Position numbers and translations under genes: made by a program. The notes under the pieces were generated by a model that was given only the letters and a program-made list of their open reading frames with translations, had not been told where the DNA came from and did not search any database. Below, one piece after another: positions 35,031 to 43,586 of a stretch of 64,000 nt of DNA (positions are counted from its first letter, which is position 1; every line of letters starts with the position of its first letter). Source of the DNA: Lysobacter sp. (GTDB lineage: Bacteria; Pseudomonadota; Gammaproteobacteria; Xanthomonadales; Xanthomonadaceae); NCBI GenBank assembly GCA_030151365.1, contig JASLDW010000092.1:1-64000 (forward strand), in the 5' to 3' direction.

Positions 35031-35168
35031 CCACCGGCGGCGCCGTGCGGTTCGTCCGCAGTGGCCGACCGTGCGAGCCATGGATGGCGAGCCCGAGCCT
35101 ACATGGACGTATTCACGGCGCGTCGGCCACTGCGGATAACCGCTAAAGGCGCTGAGCCGGGCGATGCT
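35031..35168 (+). repeat. palindromic intergenic repeat, copy C
   Basis: About 138 bases, 75 bases from copy B and in opposite orientation. Arms GTCCGCAGTGGCCGAC (35055-35070) and GTCGGCCACTGCGGAT (35121-35136). Core ATGGATGGCGAGCCCGAGCC, then TACATGGACGTATTCACGGC. Flanks match copies A and D. It stops just before the end of the HAD gene. Confidence 0.82.
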
Positions 35169-35179
35169 TTCGCGACCCA

Positions 35180-35857
35180 TTACGGCCGCGAACACACCTC
35201 GTCGATGTGGAGCAGCAGATCGGCGGGATCATCGTAGACGCGGAAACCACCCGCGCGTTCCAGTTCCTCGCGACCGTAGCCGCCGCTGAGCAGGCCGATG
35301 CCGAGCGCATTCGCGCGCTGCGCCGCCAGCAGGTCCCAGATGCTGTCGCCGACGACCAACGCATTGCGGATATCCACGCCGAGTCGGTCCGCTGCTGCAA
35401 GAAACAGGTCGGGATCGGGCTTGGCATGCGCCACCATGTCGCGGGTGATCACCGGCACCTTGTCGGGATCGACCCCGAGCGCGTCGAGATTGACCTTCGC
35501 GGTTTCCATGCGTCCGCTGGTGGCGATCGCCCAGGCGATGCCGGCGTCGTCGAGATAGCGCAGCAATTCCACCGCGCCCGGCAATGGCCGCACCGCGACC
35601 GGCTGGCGGACATAGGCGGCGGCGTGCAGGCGGCGCAGGCGATCGAGGCGTGCCTCATCGAGTTCGAGCCCGGTTTCGCGCAGCAGCATCCGCGCGAACA
35701 AGCCGCCGCTCATGCCGATCTTGCGATGGATGCGCCAGACCGACAGCGGGATGCCCTCGGCGTCGAGCGCCTCCTTCCACGCCATCACGTGCTGGTAGAC
35801 GCTGTCGACGAGGGTGCCGTCGAGGTCGAACAGGAAACTGGTCCGGGCGGCGCGCAT
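35180..35857 (-). CDS. HAD-family phosphatase (beta-phosphoglucomutase-like)
   Basis: 225 residues. HAD motif I FLFDLDGTLVDS (nucleophile Asp and acid Asp), motif II AIATSGR, motif III Lys in AHAKPDPDLFLAAADRLGV and motif IV VVGDSIWDLLAA. The helical cap is of subfamily I, as in phosphoglycolate phosphatase and beta-phosphoglucomutase. Start at 35857 because CAGGAG sits 6 bases upstream; an ATG seven codons earlier lacks this. It is divergent from the GntR gene and shares the inverted-repeat operator, so it may be part of the GlcNAc regulon. Substrate unknown. Confidence 0.85.
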   Translation of the reverse strand: MRAARTSFLFDLDGTLVDSVYQHVMAWKEALDAEGIPLSVWRIHRKIGMSGGLFARMLLRETGLELDEARLDRLRRLHAAAYVRQPVAVRPLPGAVELLRYLDDAGIAWAIATSGRMETAKVNLDALGVDPDKVPVITRDMVAHAKPDPDLFLAAADRLGVDIRNALVVGDSIWDLLAAQRANALGIGLLSGGYGREELERAGGFRVYDDPADLLLHIDEVCSRP

Positions 35858-35902
35858 CTGGACTCCTGACTTGGGCATTGCAGTATTCTAACACGAATCA
35901 GA

Positions 35903-35961
35903 CCAATCAAATACCAATTACAGCGAAAATAGCCTGAATTGCCAGTTTGGTATCTTATTGG
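35903..35961. promoter_or_regulatory. inverted-repeat operator for the GntR regulator (predicted)
   Basis: Arms CCAATCAAATACCAAT (35903-35918) and TTTGGTATCTTATTGG (35946-35961) match as inverted repeats in all but a few bases, 27 bases apart. A further TTGGTAT (35959-35965) overlaps the right arm. The region is AT-rich and sits between the HAD gene and the GntR regulator, 13 bases before the latter's ATG. Autoregulation by the GntR protein is inferred. Confidence 0.65.
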
Positions 35962-35973
35962 TATTGTTTCAGG

Positions 35974-36717
35974 ATGGAACCCTATCTCGCCGCCGAATTC
36001 CAGCGCCAGCGCGACGCCCGTCGCGCACCGGCCTACCAGCATCTGCGGCGGACCCTGCAGCACGCGATCGAGAACGGCGAGCTGGAGCCGCAACAGGCCC
36101 TGCCTGGCGAGCGCGACCTGGCGAAGCTGCTCGATGTCTCGCGCGTCACCGTGCGCAAGGCGATCTCGGGGCTGGTGGCGGACGGACTGCTGGTGCAGCG
36201 CCAGGGCGCCGGCACCTTCGTCGCCGAACGCATCGTCAAATCGTTCTCGAAACTCACCAGCTTCACCAATGATCTGCGTGCACGCGGCCTCGATCCGCGA
36301 TCCCAGGTGATCGAGCACGACATCGGCACGGCCACGCCGGAAGAAGCGATGGCATTGAACCTGTCGCCTGGCGCATTGGTGGTGCGCAGTTATCGCCTGC
36401 GCACGGCGTCCGGGCAGCCGCTGGCGCTCGAACGCACCACGGTGCCGCAATCGGTGTTGCCGGATTCTTCCGAGATCGGCCCGTCGCTGTACGAAGCCTT
36501 TGCCGCGCGCGGCATCCATCCGGCGCGCGCGTTGCAGCGCCTGCGCGCGATCGCCTTCGATGCCGAACAGGCACGGCTGATGCAGTTGCCGGAAGGCAGC
36601 CCCGGACTGTTCATCGAACGTCGCGCCTTCCTTGCCGATGGCCGCGTCGTCGAATTCACGCGTTCCTTCTATCGCGGCGATGCCTACGACTTCGTGGCCG
36701 AACTGCACGCCGAATGA
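35974..36717 (+). CDS. nagR: GntR/HutC-family regulator (NagR-like)
   Basis: 247 residues. N-terminal winged helix (about 20-85; GERDLAKLLDVSRVTVRKAI) and a C-terminal UTRA effector domain (about 100-240; SFTNDLRARGLDPRSQVIE, LALERTTVP, VEFTRSFYRGDAYDF). HutC-type regulators with a UTRA domain sense GlcNAc-6-P or GlcN-6-P in DasR/NagR systems. It is followed by nagB-II after 31 bases and nagA, forming one operon. The ATG is 13 bases past the inverted repeat and has only a weak ribosome site (CAGGATG), so the message leader is very short. Confidence 0.9.
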   Translation: MEPYLAAEFQRQRDARRAPAYQHLRRTLQHAIENGELEPQQALPGERDLAKLLDVSRVTVRKAISGLVADGLLVQRQGAGTFVAERIVKSFSKLTSFTNDLRARGLDPRSQVIEHDIGTATPEEAMALNLSPGALVVRSYRLRTASGQPLALERTTVPQSVLPDSSEIGPSLYEAFAARGIHPARALQRLRAIAFDAEQARLMQLPEGSPGLFIERRAFLADGRVVEFTRSFYRGDAYDFVAELHAE

Positions 36718-36748
36718 TTCCTCTTTCCTCTTTCCAGAATCGATATCG

Positions 36749-37792
36749 ATGAGCCGATTGCCTGATCCCGACACGACGAAAATGCACGCCGAAGCGGCGG
36801 AAACTGCCGATGCCGTCGCCCGCCAGTTCGCTGCCAACGCGCCGGTGATCGAAGCGCTGGTCTCGCGATTGCGCACGCAACCGCCACGCTTCATCGTCAC
36901 CTGCGCGCGCGGCAGTTCCGACCATGCCGCCACCTATGGCAAGTATCTGTTCGAGACCACGCTCGGCCTCGTCACGGCCTCGGCATCGCCATCGGTGGGC
37001 TCGGTCTACGCGGTCGCGCCGAAACTCGACGGCGCGCTGTTCATCGCCATCTCGCAATCGGGCAAGAGCCCCGACCTCCTGCGCAATGCCGAAATCGCGA
37101 AAGCATCCGGCGCGACGGTGATCGCACTGGTCAACGTCGCCGACTCGCCGCTGGCCAGACTCGCCGACACCGTGATCCCGCTGCACGCCGGCCCGGAAAA
37201 CAGCGTCGCCGCGACCAAGAGCTACCTGTGCTCGCTGGCGGCGCTGCTGCAACTCACTGCGCACTGGAGCGGTGATGTCGAATTGCTGGCGGCAACCCGT
37301 TCGCTGCCCGATGCCCTGCGCAGTGCATGGAACGAAGACTGGTCGTCGCTGGTCGGCGGCCTGCGCCTGGCGCGCAGCCTGTTCGTGATCGGACGCGGGC
37401 TCGGTCTCGCCGCCGCGCAGGAGGCCGCGCTCAAGTTCAAGGAAACCTGCGGACTGCACGCCGAGGCGTTTTCTTCCGCCGAAGTGAAGCATGGCCCGAT
37501 GGCGATCGTCGGTCCCGACTTCCCGGTGCTGGTCTTCGCGCAGGACGACGATACCGGCGCTAGCACTGCCGCGGTCGCCGAGGAATTCCGTACACGCGGC
37601 GCCCCGGTGTGGCTGGCGCGACCGGGCACGAGCGGCGATGGCGTGCTGCCGTTGCCGCGCTCGCCGCATCCCGCGATCACCCCGCTGCTGACGGTGCAGG
37701 CGTTCTATCGTGCTGCGAATGCGCTGGCGATCGCGCGCGGCCACAATCCCGACGTACCGCCGCATCTCAACAAGGTGACGGAGACCGTGTAA
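36749..37792 (+). CDS. nagB-II: glucosamine-6-phosphate deaminase NagB-II (SIS family)
   Basis: 347 residues with two SIS domains. Domain 1 has ARGSSDHAATYGKYLFE and ISQSGKSPDLL (sugar-phosphate binding). Domain 2 has VIGRGLGLAAAQEAALKFKE and AEAFSSAEVKHGPMA. The C-terminus NPDVPPHLNKVTETV is typical of the GlmS-derived deaminases that replace NagB in GlcNAc operons. It converts GlcN-6-P to fructose-6-P and ammonia. It lacks the glutamine amidotransferase domain of GlmS. Its stop overlaps the nagA start (TAATG). Confidence 0.93.
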   Translation: MSRLPDPDTTKMHAEAAETADAVARQFAANAPVIEALVSRLRTQPPRFIVTCARGSSDHAATYGKYLFETTLGLVTASASPSVGSVYAVAPKLDGALFIAISQSGKSPDLLRNAEIAKASGATVIALVNVADSPLARLADTVIPLHAGPENSVAATKSYLCSLAALLQLTAHWSGDVELLAATRSLPDALRSAWNEDWSSLVGGLRLARSLFVIGRGLGLAAAQEAALKFKETCGLHAEAFSSAEVKHGPMAIVGPDFPVLVFAQDDDTGASTAAVAEEFRTRGAPVWLARPGTSGDGVLPLPRSPHPAITPLLTVQAFYRAANALAIARGHNPDVPPHLNKVTETV

Positions 37793-38919
37793 TGGCGACG
37801 CTCTTCCGCAATGGACAAGTCCTCACCCCGCGCGGCTTCGAACGCGGCCTCGACGTGCTGGTCGAAGACGGCCGCATCGCCACCATCGGACGTGGACTGC
37901 ATGTCGCCGGCGCGATGGTGATCGATCTCGACGACGGCTTCCTCGTTCCCGGCTTCATCGACACCCAGGTCAATGGCGGCGGTGACGTGTTGTTGAATGA
38001 CACCCCGACCGTCGACGGCGTTCGCCGCATCGCCAAGGCGCATCGCAAATACGGCACCACCGGCCTGATGCCGACCCTGATCAGCGACGATGTCCCGGTG
38101 ATGCGCGATGCGATCGCGGCCGTGCACGACGCGATCGAACAGGGCGTGCCCGGCGTGCTCGGCATCCACCTCGAAGGTCCGTGGCTGGCCGAGGCACGCA
38201 AGGGCGTGCACGATCCGCACAAGTTCCACACGCCGGACGCGTCCGAACTCGATCTCGTCGCCTCGCTCGGCAATGGCGCCACCATGGTCACACTGGCGCC
38301 GGAGCGTTTCGCCCCGGAAACGCTGCATGCGCTGGCCGATCGCAGCGTGCTGGTCTGCGCCGGCCACACCGCGGCGAGCTACGAGGAATTGCGCGACGCC
38401 TTCGCCGCCGGCGTCCGCGGCGTCACCCACCTGTTCAACGCGATGACGCCGATGGGCAGCCGCGCGCCCGGCGGCGTCGGTGCGGCGATCGACGATCCCG
38501 ACAGCTGGTGCGGCATCATTATCGACGGCTACCACGTCGACGACGCCCCGGCGCGCATCGCCATCGCGGCCAAGCCGCGCGGCAAGATGATGCTGGTCAC
38601 CGACGCGATGCCGCCGGTCGGCGGCGACCGCGAGGACTTCACCCTCTACGGCATCCCGATGACCTGCCGCGACGGCAAGTGCACCACGGCCGAAGGCGGG
38701 CTGGCGGGATCGGCGCTCGACATGGCCAGCGCCGTGCGCAACACGGTGCAGCGCCTCGGCCTGCCGCTGGACGAAGCCTGCCGGATGGCATCGCAATATC
38801 CGGCGGAGTTCCTGCGGTTGGGCGATGAGCTGGGCAAGATCGCGCCGGGTTATCGGGCGGATCTGGTGTGGCTGGATCGCGAGCTCAATGTCCGCGGGAC
38901 GTGGATCGGCGGGAATTGA
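37792..38919 (+). CDS. nagA: N-acetylglucosamine-6-phosphate deacetylase
   Basis: 375 residues, amidohydrolase fold. The metal and active-site segments of NagA are all present: GFIDTQVNGGG, HLEGPWLAEARKGVHDP (metal Glu), CAGHTAASYEELRDAF, VTHLFNAMTPMGSRAPG, DGYHVDDAP and LVTDAMPPVGG (catalytic Asp). It removes acetate from GlcNAc-6-P to give GlcN-6-P, the substrate of the upstream NagB-II, with which it overlaps by one base. Confidence 0.96.
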   Translation: MATLFRNGQVLTPRGFERGLDVLVEDGRIATIGRGLHVAGAMVIDLDDGFLVPGFIDTQVNGGGDVLLNDTPTVDGVRRIAKAHRKYGTTGLMPTLISDDVPVMRDAIAAVHDAIEQGVPGVLGIHLEGPWLAEARKGVHDPHKFHTPDASELDLVASLGNGATMVTLAPERFAPETLHALADRSVLVCAGHTAASYEELRDAFAAGVRGVTHLFNAMTPMGSRAPGGVGAAIDDPDSWCGIIIDGYHVDDAPARIAIAAKPRGKMMLVTDAMPPVGGDREDFTLYGIPMTCRDGKCTTAEGGLAGSALDMASAVRNTVQRLGLPLDEACRMASQYPAEFLRLGDELGKIAPGYRADLVWLDRELNVRGTWIGGN

Positions 38920-38928
38920 GAACGCGAT

Positions 38929-39073
38929 GGGGCGTTATCGCCCGGCTGTGCGCCTTTAGCGGTTATCCGCTGTAGCTGGCACGCCGTGAATACGTCCATG
39001 TAGGCTCGGGCTCGCCATCCATGGCTCGCACGGCCAGCCACAGCGGACGAACCGCACGGCGCCGCCGGTGGCG
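38929..39073 (-). repeat. palindromic intergenic repeat, copy D
   Basis: About 145 bases between convergent nagA and the ParA gene, in the orientation opposite to A and C. Arms ATCCGCTGTAGCTGGC (38965-38980) and GGCCAGCCACAGCGGAC (39032-39048) pair with G-U-type exceptions. The core GTGAATACGTCCATGTAGGC is shared. Flanks are nearly identical to copy C over about 30 bases on each side. Confidence 0.82.
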
Positions 39074-39090
39074 GCATTTCGCGCGCGTTC

Positions 39091-39723
39091 TCAGCGCGCG
39101 CGATTCAACCACTGCAGCAACGGCGCCCAATCGGCCTGGTGCTCGCGGATCTGCGCCGAGTTGTAGTCGAAGATGCTGCGGCCGAGCCCGGCCATCATCA
39201 CGTAGCCCTGGCTGTCGCGCAGCTGGCCGACCACCGGGATCGACCAGCCCTGCATCACCTCGACCGCCTGCTGCGAGGCATTGGTCCACGGCCGCAGGCG
39301 ATTGGCGACGATGCCGACCGGCACCTTGCCCTTCTTGATCTGCGGGTGGCCGGCGAGGTCATTGAGGAAATGCACGGTGGCTTCGATGTCGAGCGCGGAC
39401 GGGCCGATCGGCACCACCACGGCGTCGGCGGTCTCGAGGAATTCGTCGAGCAGGTCGCGATGGGAACCGGCGGGGGTGTCGACCACCACGCGCTGGGTAT
39501 CCTCGGGAATACGCTTGCCCCACTGCTTGCGGGTGCCGTCGACCGGCAACACGGCGTGGTCGAGATGGGCACGGCGTTCGGCCCAGCGCATCCCGGAATG
39601 CTGCGGATCGGCGTCGATCAGCACGGCATTCTTGCCGTGCACGGCCGCATGGGCGGCCAGGTTCGTTGCGAGTGTCGTCTTGCCGACGCCACCCTTGGAG
39701 CTTGCCACCAGTACGGTCTTCAT
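39091..39723 (-). CDS. ParA/MinD-family ATPase, orphan
   Basis: 210 residues. Deviant Walker A SSKGGVGKTTLA (about 8-19) with signature Lys, Walker A' VLIDADPQHS and Walker B-like RVVVDTPAGSHRD. No ParB, MinC/E or centromere-like repeat is nearby. Orphan ParA-like proteins of this size position chemoreceptor arrays, flagella, storage granules or secretion systems; which of these applies is not visible here. It is a single gene, transcribed away from the oxidoreductase. Confidence 0.85.
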   Translation of the reverse strand: MKTVLVASSKGGVGKTTLATNLAAHAAVHGKNAVLIDADPQHSGMRWAERRAHLDHAVLPVDGTRKQWGKRIPEDTQRVVVDTPAGSHRDLLDEFLETADAVVVPIGPSALDIEATVHFLNDLAGHPQIKKGKVPVGIVANRLRPWTNASQQAVEVMQGWSIPVVGQLRDSQGYVMMAGLGRSIFDYNSAQIREHQADWAPLLQWLNRAR

Positions 39724-39892
39724 CCACCAACACCTGTTTTGGGCTCTGGCCGGAGCTTAGCATCGGCCCCGCCAAGCGGGCTTTGCAGTTCGCCACCGAA
39801 CGGTCGAAAGTTCACAGGCTGGTAAAATTGCGGTTTCCTACCCGCCCGGCCCCGCCACCACGGCGCGCCCGGGCCTGCGCGAGGCTCCACGC

Positions 39893-42800
39893 ATGACCAG
39901 TACCGCGGAACTTTCCTCCCCCGAATCCGCCAAGGGCACCCTGACCCACGGCGTCAACGATCGCGATTACACCCTGGACGATAAATACGTCCGCACCGAG
40001 GGCCGCATCTATCTGTCGGGGGTCCAGGCGCTGGTACGCCTGCCGATGATGCAGCGCCTGCGCGATGCCGCCGCCGGGCTGAACACCGCCGGCTTCGTCA
40101 GCGGATACCGCGGCTCGCCGCTGGGCGGCTTCGACCTCGAGCTATGGCGTGCCCGCAAATATCTCGACAGGAACGGCGTGCGCTTCCAGCCCGGCCTCAA
40201 CGAGGATCTCGGCGCGACCATGGTCTGGGGCACCCAGCAGACCAATCTGTTCCCGGGCGCCAAGGTCGATGGCGTGTTCGGCATGTGGTACGGCAAGGGT
40301 CCGGGCGTCGATCGCTGCGGCGACGTGTTCAAGCACGCCAACGCCGCCGGCACCTCGAAGCATGGCGGCGTGCTGGCGCTGGCCGCGGACGACCACGCCT
40401 GCCGTTCGTCCACGTTGCCGCACGGCAGCGAGCACGAATTCGTCAGCGCGATGATGCCGGTGCTCAATCCCGCCGGCGTGCAGGACATCCTCGAGATGGG
40501 CCTGATCGGTTTCGCGATGTCGCGCTTCACCGGCCGCTGGGTCGGCTTCAAGACCATCGCCGAGACGGTGGAATCGTCGGCGTCGGTCGACGTCAATCCG
40601 TTCGCGCAGCAGATCATCCTGCCGGGCGACGACGAATTCGAGATGCCGGCGGGCGGATTGAACATCCGCTGGCCGGATCCGCCCCTCGATCAGGAAATGC
40701 GCCTGCATCGCTACGCGGTCAAGGCCGCGCAGGCGTTCGCGCGGGCGAACAAGCTCGATCGCGTGGTCATCGATTCGCCCAACGCGCGCCTCGGCATCGT
40801 CACCACCGGCAAGAGCTATCTCGACGTGCTGCAGGCCCTCGAATACCTCGGCCTCGACGCCAAGGCCTGCGCCGATCTCGGCATCCGCGTCTACAAGGTC
40901 GCAATGACCTGGCCGCTGGAACCGCAGGGCATCCGCGCGTTTGCACGCGGATTGCAGGACATCCTCGTCGTCGAGGAGAAGCACAGCTTCATCGAGTCGC
41001 AGATGAAGGAATTGTTCTACAACTTCGATGGCCAGCGTCCCAGCATCGTCGGCAAGTTCGACGAATCCGGCGAATGGATCCTGCCCTCGACCGGCGAACT
41101 GACGCCCGCGCGCATCGCCGGCGTGATCGCCAAGCGCATCCAGCGTTTCCACGATTCCGAACAGATCCGCAACGTGCTGGCGTGGATGGAAGGCAAGGAA
41201 GGCGAACTCGCCCTGCCGCGCGCCAACTTCCCGCGCGTGCCGCATTACTGCTCGGGTTGCCCGCACAACACCTCGACCAAGGTGCCGGAAGGTTCGCGCG
41301 CCTCGGCGGGCATCGGTTGCCATTACATGGTGACGTGGATGGATCGCAACACCGACACCTTCACCCACATGGGCGGCGAAGGCGTGACGTGGGCGGGCCA
41401 GGCCAACTTCACCGAGACCCCGCACATCTTCCAGAACCTCGGCGACGGCACCTATTTCCACAGCGGTTCGCTGGCGATCCGCCAGTCGATCGCGGCCGGC
41501 GTCAACATCACCTACAAGATCCTCTACAACGACGCCGTGGCGATGACCGGCGGCCAGCCGGTGGACGGCACCCTCACCGTTCCGCAGATCGCCCACCAGA
41601 TGCTGGCCGAAGGCGTGCACACCATCGCGCTGGTGTCCGACGACATCACCAAGTGGACGCGCCAGCGCTACCTGTTCCCGAAGGAAGTGGAATTCCACGA
41701 CCGCCGCGAACTCGAGGCCGTGCAGGAGCAGTTGCGCACGGTGAAGGGCGTGTCGGTGCTGATCTACGACCAGACCTGCGCCACCGAGAAGCGTCGTCGC
41801 CGCAAGCGCGGCAAGATGGTCGATCCCAACAAGCGCGTCGTCATCAATTCGCTGGTCTGCGAAGGCTGCGGCGACTGCGGCGAGAAATCGTTCTGCGTCT
41901 CGGTGCTGCCGAAGGAAACCGAATTCGGCCGCAAGCGCGACATCGACCAGTCGAACTGCAACAAGGACTTCAGCTGCGTCGAAGGCTTCTGCCCGAGCTT
42001 CGTCACCGTCGAAGGCGGCCAGCTGAAGAAGGGCAAGCGCGCCAATGTGGCGCATCGCCTCGAAGACCTGCCGATGCCGCAGTACGCGACCGATCTCGAC
42101 AAGCCGTGGAACATCCTGATCACCGGTGTCGGCGGGACCGGCGTCGTCACCATCGGCGCGCTGCTCGGCATGGCCGGGCACCTCGAAGCCAAGGGCGCGA
42201 CGGTGCTCGACCAGACCGGCCTCGCCCAGAAGGGCGGCGCGGTGACCACCCACATCCGCATCGCGCGCACGCCGAACGATCTCCACGCCGTGCGCATCGC
42301 CGCCGGTGAAGCCGACCTCGTGCTCGGCTGCGACATGGTGGTGGTCAACGACTACTGGGCGCTCTCGAAGATCCGCGCCGGTCGTACTTCCGTGGTGTTG
42401 AACACCTACGAAGCGATGCCGGGCACCTTCACCACCCGCCCCGACATGCAGTTCCCCGCCGCCGACATCGTCGCTGCGGTGCGCACCGCGCTCGATGGCG
42501 AAGCGCCGTTGACGGTCGACGCAACGGAGTTGGCCACTGCATTGATGGGCGACGCCATCGCCGCCAACCTCTTCATCCTCGGCTATGCCTGGCAGAAGGG
42601 CCTGGTGCCGATTTCGTTCGAGGCGCTGATGCGCGCAGTCGAACTGAACGGCGCCGCGGTCGCGATGAACAAGACCGCGTTCGCGTGGGGTCGCCTCGCC
42701 GCGATCGACATGCCCGCGGTGATCGAAGCCGCTGGCATCGTCCGCAACGCACCGACCAAGTCCGAAGCGACGCCGCACAAGTTGCCGATGCTGGCCGCCA

Positions 42801-43585
42801 CCGCCAACGAAGGCCACGAATCGGGCCTGTCGCCGACCGCGACCTACAACGAAAGCGAAATCCGCCGCGTGCCCGCGCACTTCGACGAAGGCGTCGCCTT
42901 CCTGCCGCTGGACGACGCCCGCCTGTCGCGTTCGCTGGACGAAGTGATCGCGCGCCGCGTCGGTTTCCTCACCGACTACCAGGACGGCGCCTATGCCGAG
43001 CGTTATCGTGCATTCGTCACCAATGTCCGCGACTTCGAACATCGCCACGCGCCGGGTTCCACCGCGCTCGCCGAAGCGGTCGCGCGCTACCTGTTCAAGC
43101 TGATGGCGTACAAGGACGAATACGAAGTCGCCCGCCTCTATACCAACGGCGAGTTCCAGCGCCGCATCGCCCAGCAGTTCGAAGGCGACGTCACCCTCAA
43201 GTTCCATCTCGCGCCGCCGCTGTTCGCGAAGAAGGACGCCAAGGGCCGCCTGGTCAAGAAGCAGTACGGCCCGTGGATGATGAAGGCGTTCAAGCTGCTG
43301 GCGAAACTGAAGTCGCTGCGCGGCGGCACCTTCGACGTGTTCGGTTACACCGAAGAGCGCAAGATGGAGCGCAAGCTGATCGAGGATTACCGCGCGACCA
43401 TCGAAACGCTATTGAAGACGCTGGATGCCGGCAACGTCGGACTCGCCGCCGAAATCGCCAGCGTGCCGGAACACATCCGCGGCTACGGCCACGTCAAGGA
43501 AGCGAACTTCGCCAAGGCCAAGGCGCGCGAAGCGGAACTGCTCAAGGAATGGAACAACCCGCTGCGGGTGGTGCAGGTGGCGTGA
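39893..43585 (+). CDS. indolepyruvate ferredoxin oxidoreductase, fused subunits
   Basis: 1230 residues. Fused alpha/gamma oxidoreductase of the IorA-IorB type that oxidatively decarboxylates arylpyruvates from aromatic amino-acid breakdown to acyl-CoA with ferredoxin as acceptor. The pyrimidine-binding domain is near the start (GFVSGYRGSPLGGFDLEL). A thiamine-diphosphate region lies around GGEGVTWAGQANFTE. Iron-sulfur Cys clusters are CSGCPHNTSTKVPEGSRA and VCEGCGDCGEKSFC, with later CNKDFSCVEGFCPSF. The gamma domain begins LITGVGGTGVVTIGALLGMA (about 742-761). The C-terminal 200 residues belong to the family-specific extension. It ends one base from the convergent acyltransferase gene. Confidence 0.94.
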   Translation: MTSTAELSSPESAKGTLTHGVNDRDYTLDDKYVRTEGRIYLSGVQALVRLPMMQRLRDAAAGLNTAGFVSGYRGSPLGGFDLELWRARKYLDRNGVRFQPGLNEDLGATMVWGTQQTNLFPGAKVDGVFGMWYGKGPGVDRCGDVFKHANAAGTSKHGGVLALAADDHACRSSTLPHGSEHEFVSAMMPVLNPAGVQDILEMGLIGFAMSRFTGRWVGFKTIAETVESSASVDVNPFAQQIILPGDDEFEMPAGGLNIRWPDPPLDQEMRLHRYAVKAAQAFARANKLDRVVIDSPNARLGIVTTGKSYLDVLQALEYLGLDAKACADLGIRVYKVAMTWPLEPQGIRAFARGLQDILVVEEKHSFIESQMKELFYNFDGQRPSIVGKFDESGEWILPSTGELTPARIAGVIAKRIQRFHDSEQIRNVLAWMEGKEGELALPRANFPRVPHYCSGCPHNTSTKVPEGSRASAGIGCHYMVTWMDRNTDTFTHMGGEGVTWAGQANFTETPHIFQNLGDGTYFHSGSLAIRQSIAAGVNITYKILYNDAVAMTGGQPVDGTLTVPQIAHQMLAEGVHTIALVSDDITKWTRQRYLFPKEVEFHDRRELEAVQEQLRTVKGVSVLIYDQTCATEKRRRRKRGKMVDPNKRVVINSLVCEGCGDCGEKSFCVSVLPKETEFGRKRDIDQSNCNKDFSCVEGFCPSFVTVEGGQLKKGKRANVAHRLEDLPMPQYATDLDKPWNILITGVGGTGVVTIGALLGMAGHLEAKGATVLDQTGLAQKGGAVTTHIRIARTPNDLHAVRIAAGEADLVLGCDMVVVNDYWALSKIRAGRTSVVLNTYEAMPGTFTTRPDMQFPAADIVAAVRTALDGEAPLTVDATELATALMGDAIAANLFILGYAWQKGLVPISFEALMRAVELNGAAVAMNKTAFAWGRLAAIDMPAVIEAAGIVRNAPTKSEATPHKLPMLAATANEGHESGLSPTATYNESEIRRVPAHFDEGVAFLPLDDARLSRSLDEVIARRVGFLTDYQDGAYAERYRAFVTNVRDFEHRHAPGSTALAEAVARYLFKLMAYKDEYEVARLYTNGEFQRRIAQQFEGDVTLKFHLAPPLFAKKDAKGRLVKKQYGPWMMKAFKLLAKLKSLRGGTFDVFGYTEERKMERKLIEDYRATIETLLKTLDAGNVGLAAEIASVPEHIRGYGHVKEANFAKAKAREAELLKEWNNPLRVVQVA

Positions 43586-43586
43586 G

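Noticed and set aside
22595..39073. The palindromic repeats as insertion sequences or a CRISPR array
   Set aside because: They are too short for a transposase, are not evenly spaced, and show no spacers or cas genes; they fit small dispersed intergenic elements.
39091..39723. The ParA-like ATPase as part of a plasmid-partition or integrated plasmid region
   Set aside because: No ParB, replication gene or parS-like repeats nearby, and the flanks are ordinary chromosomal genes.
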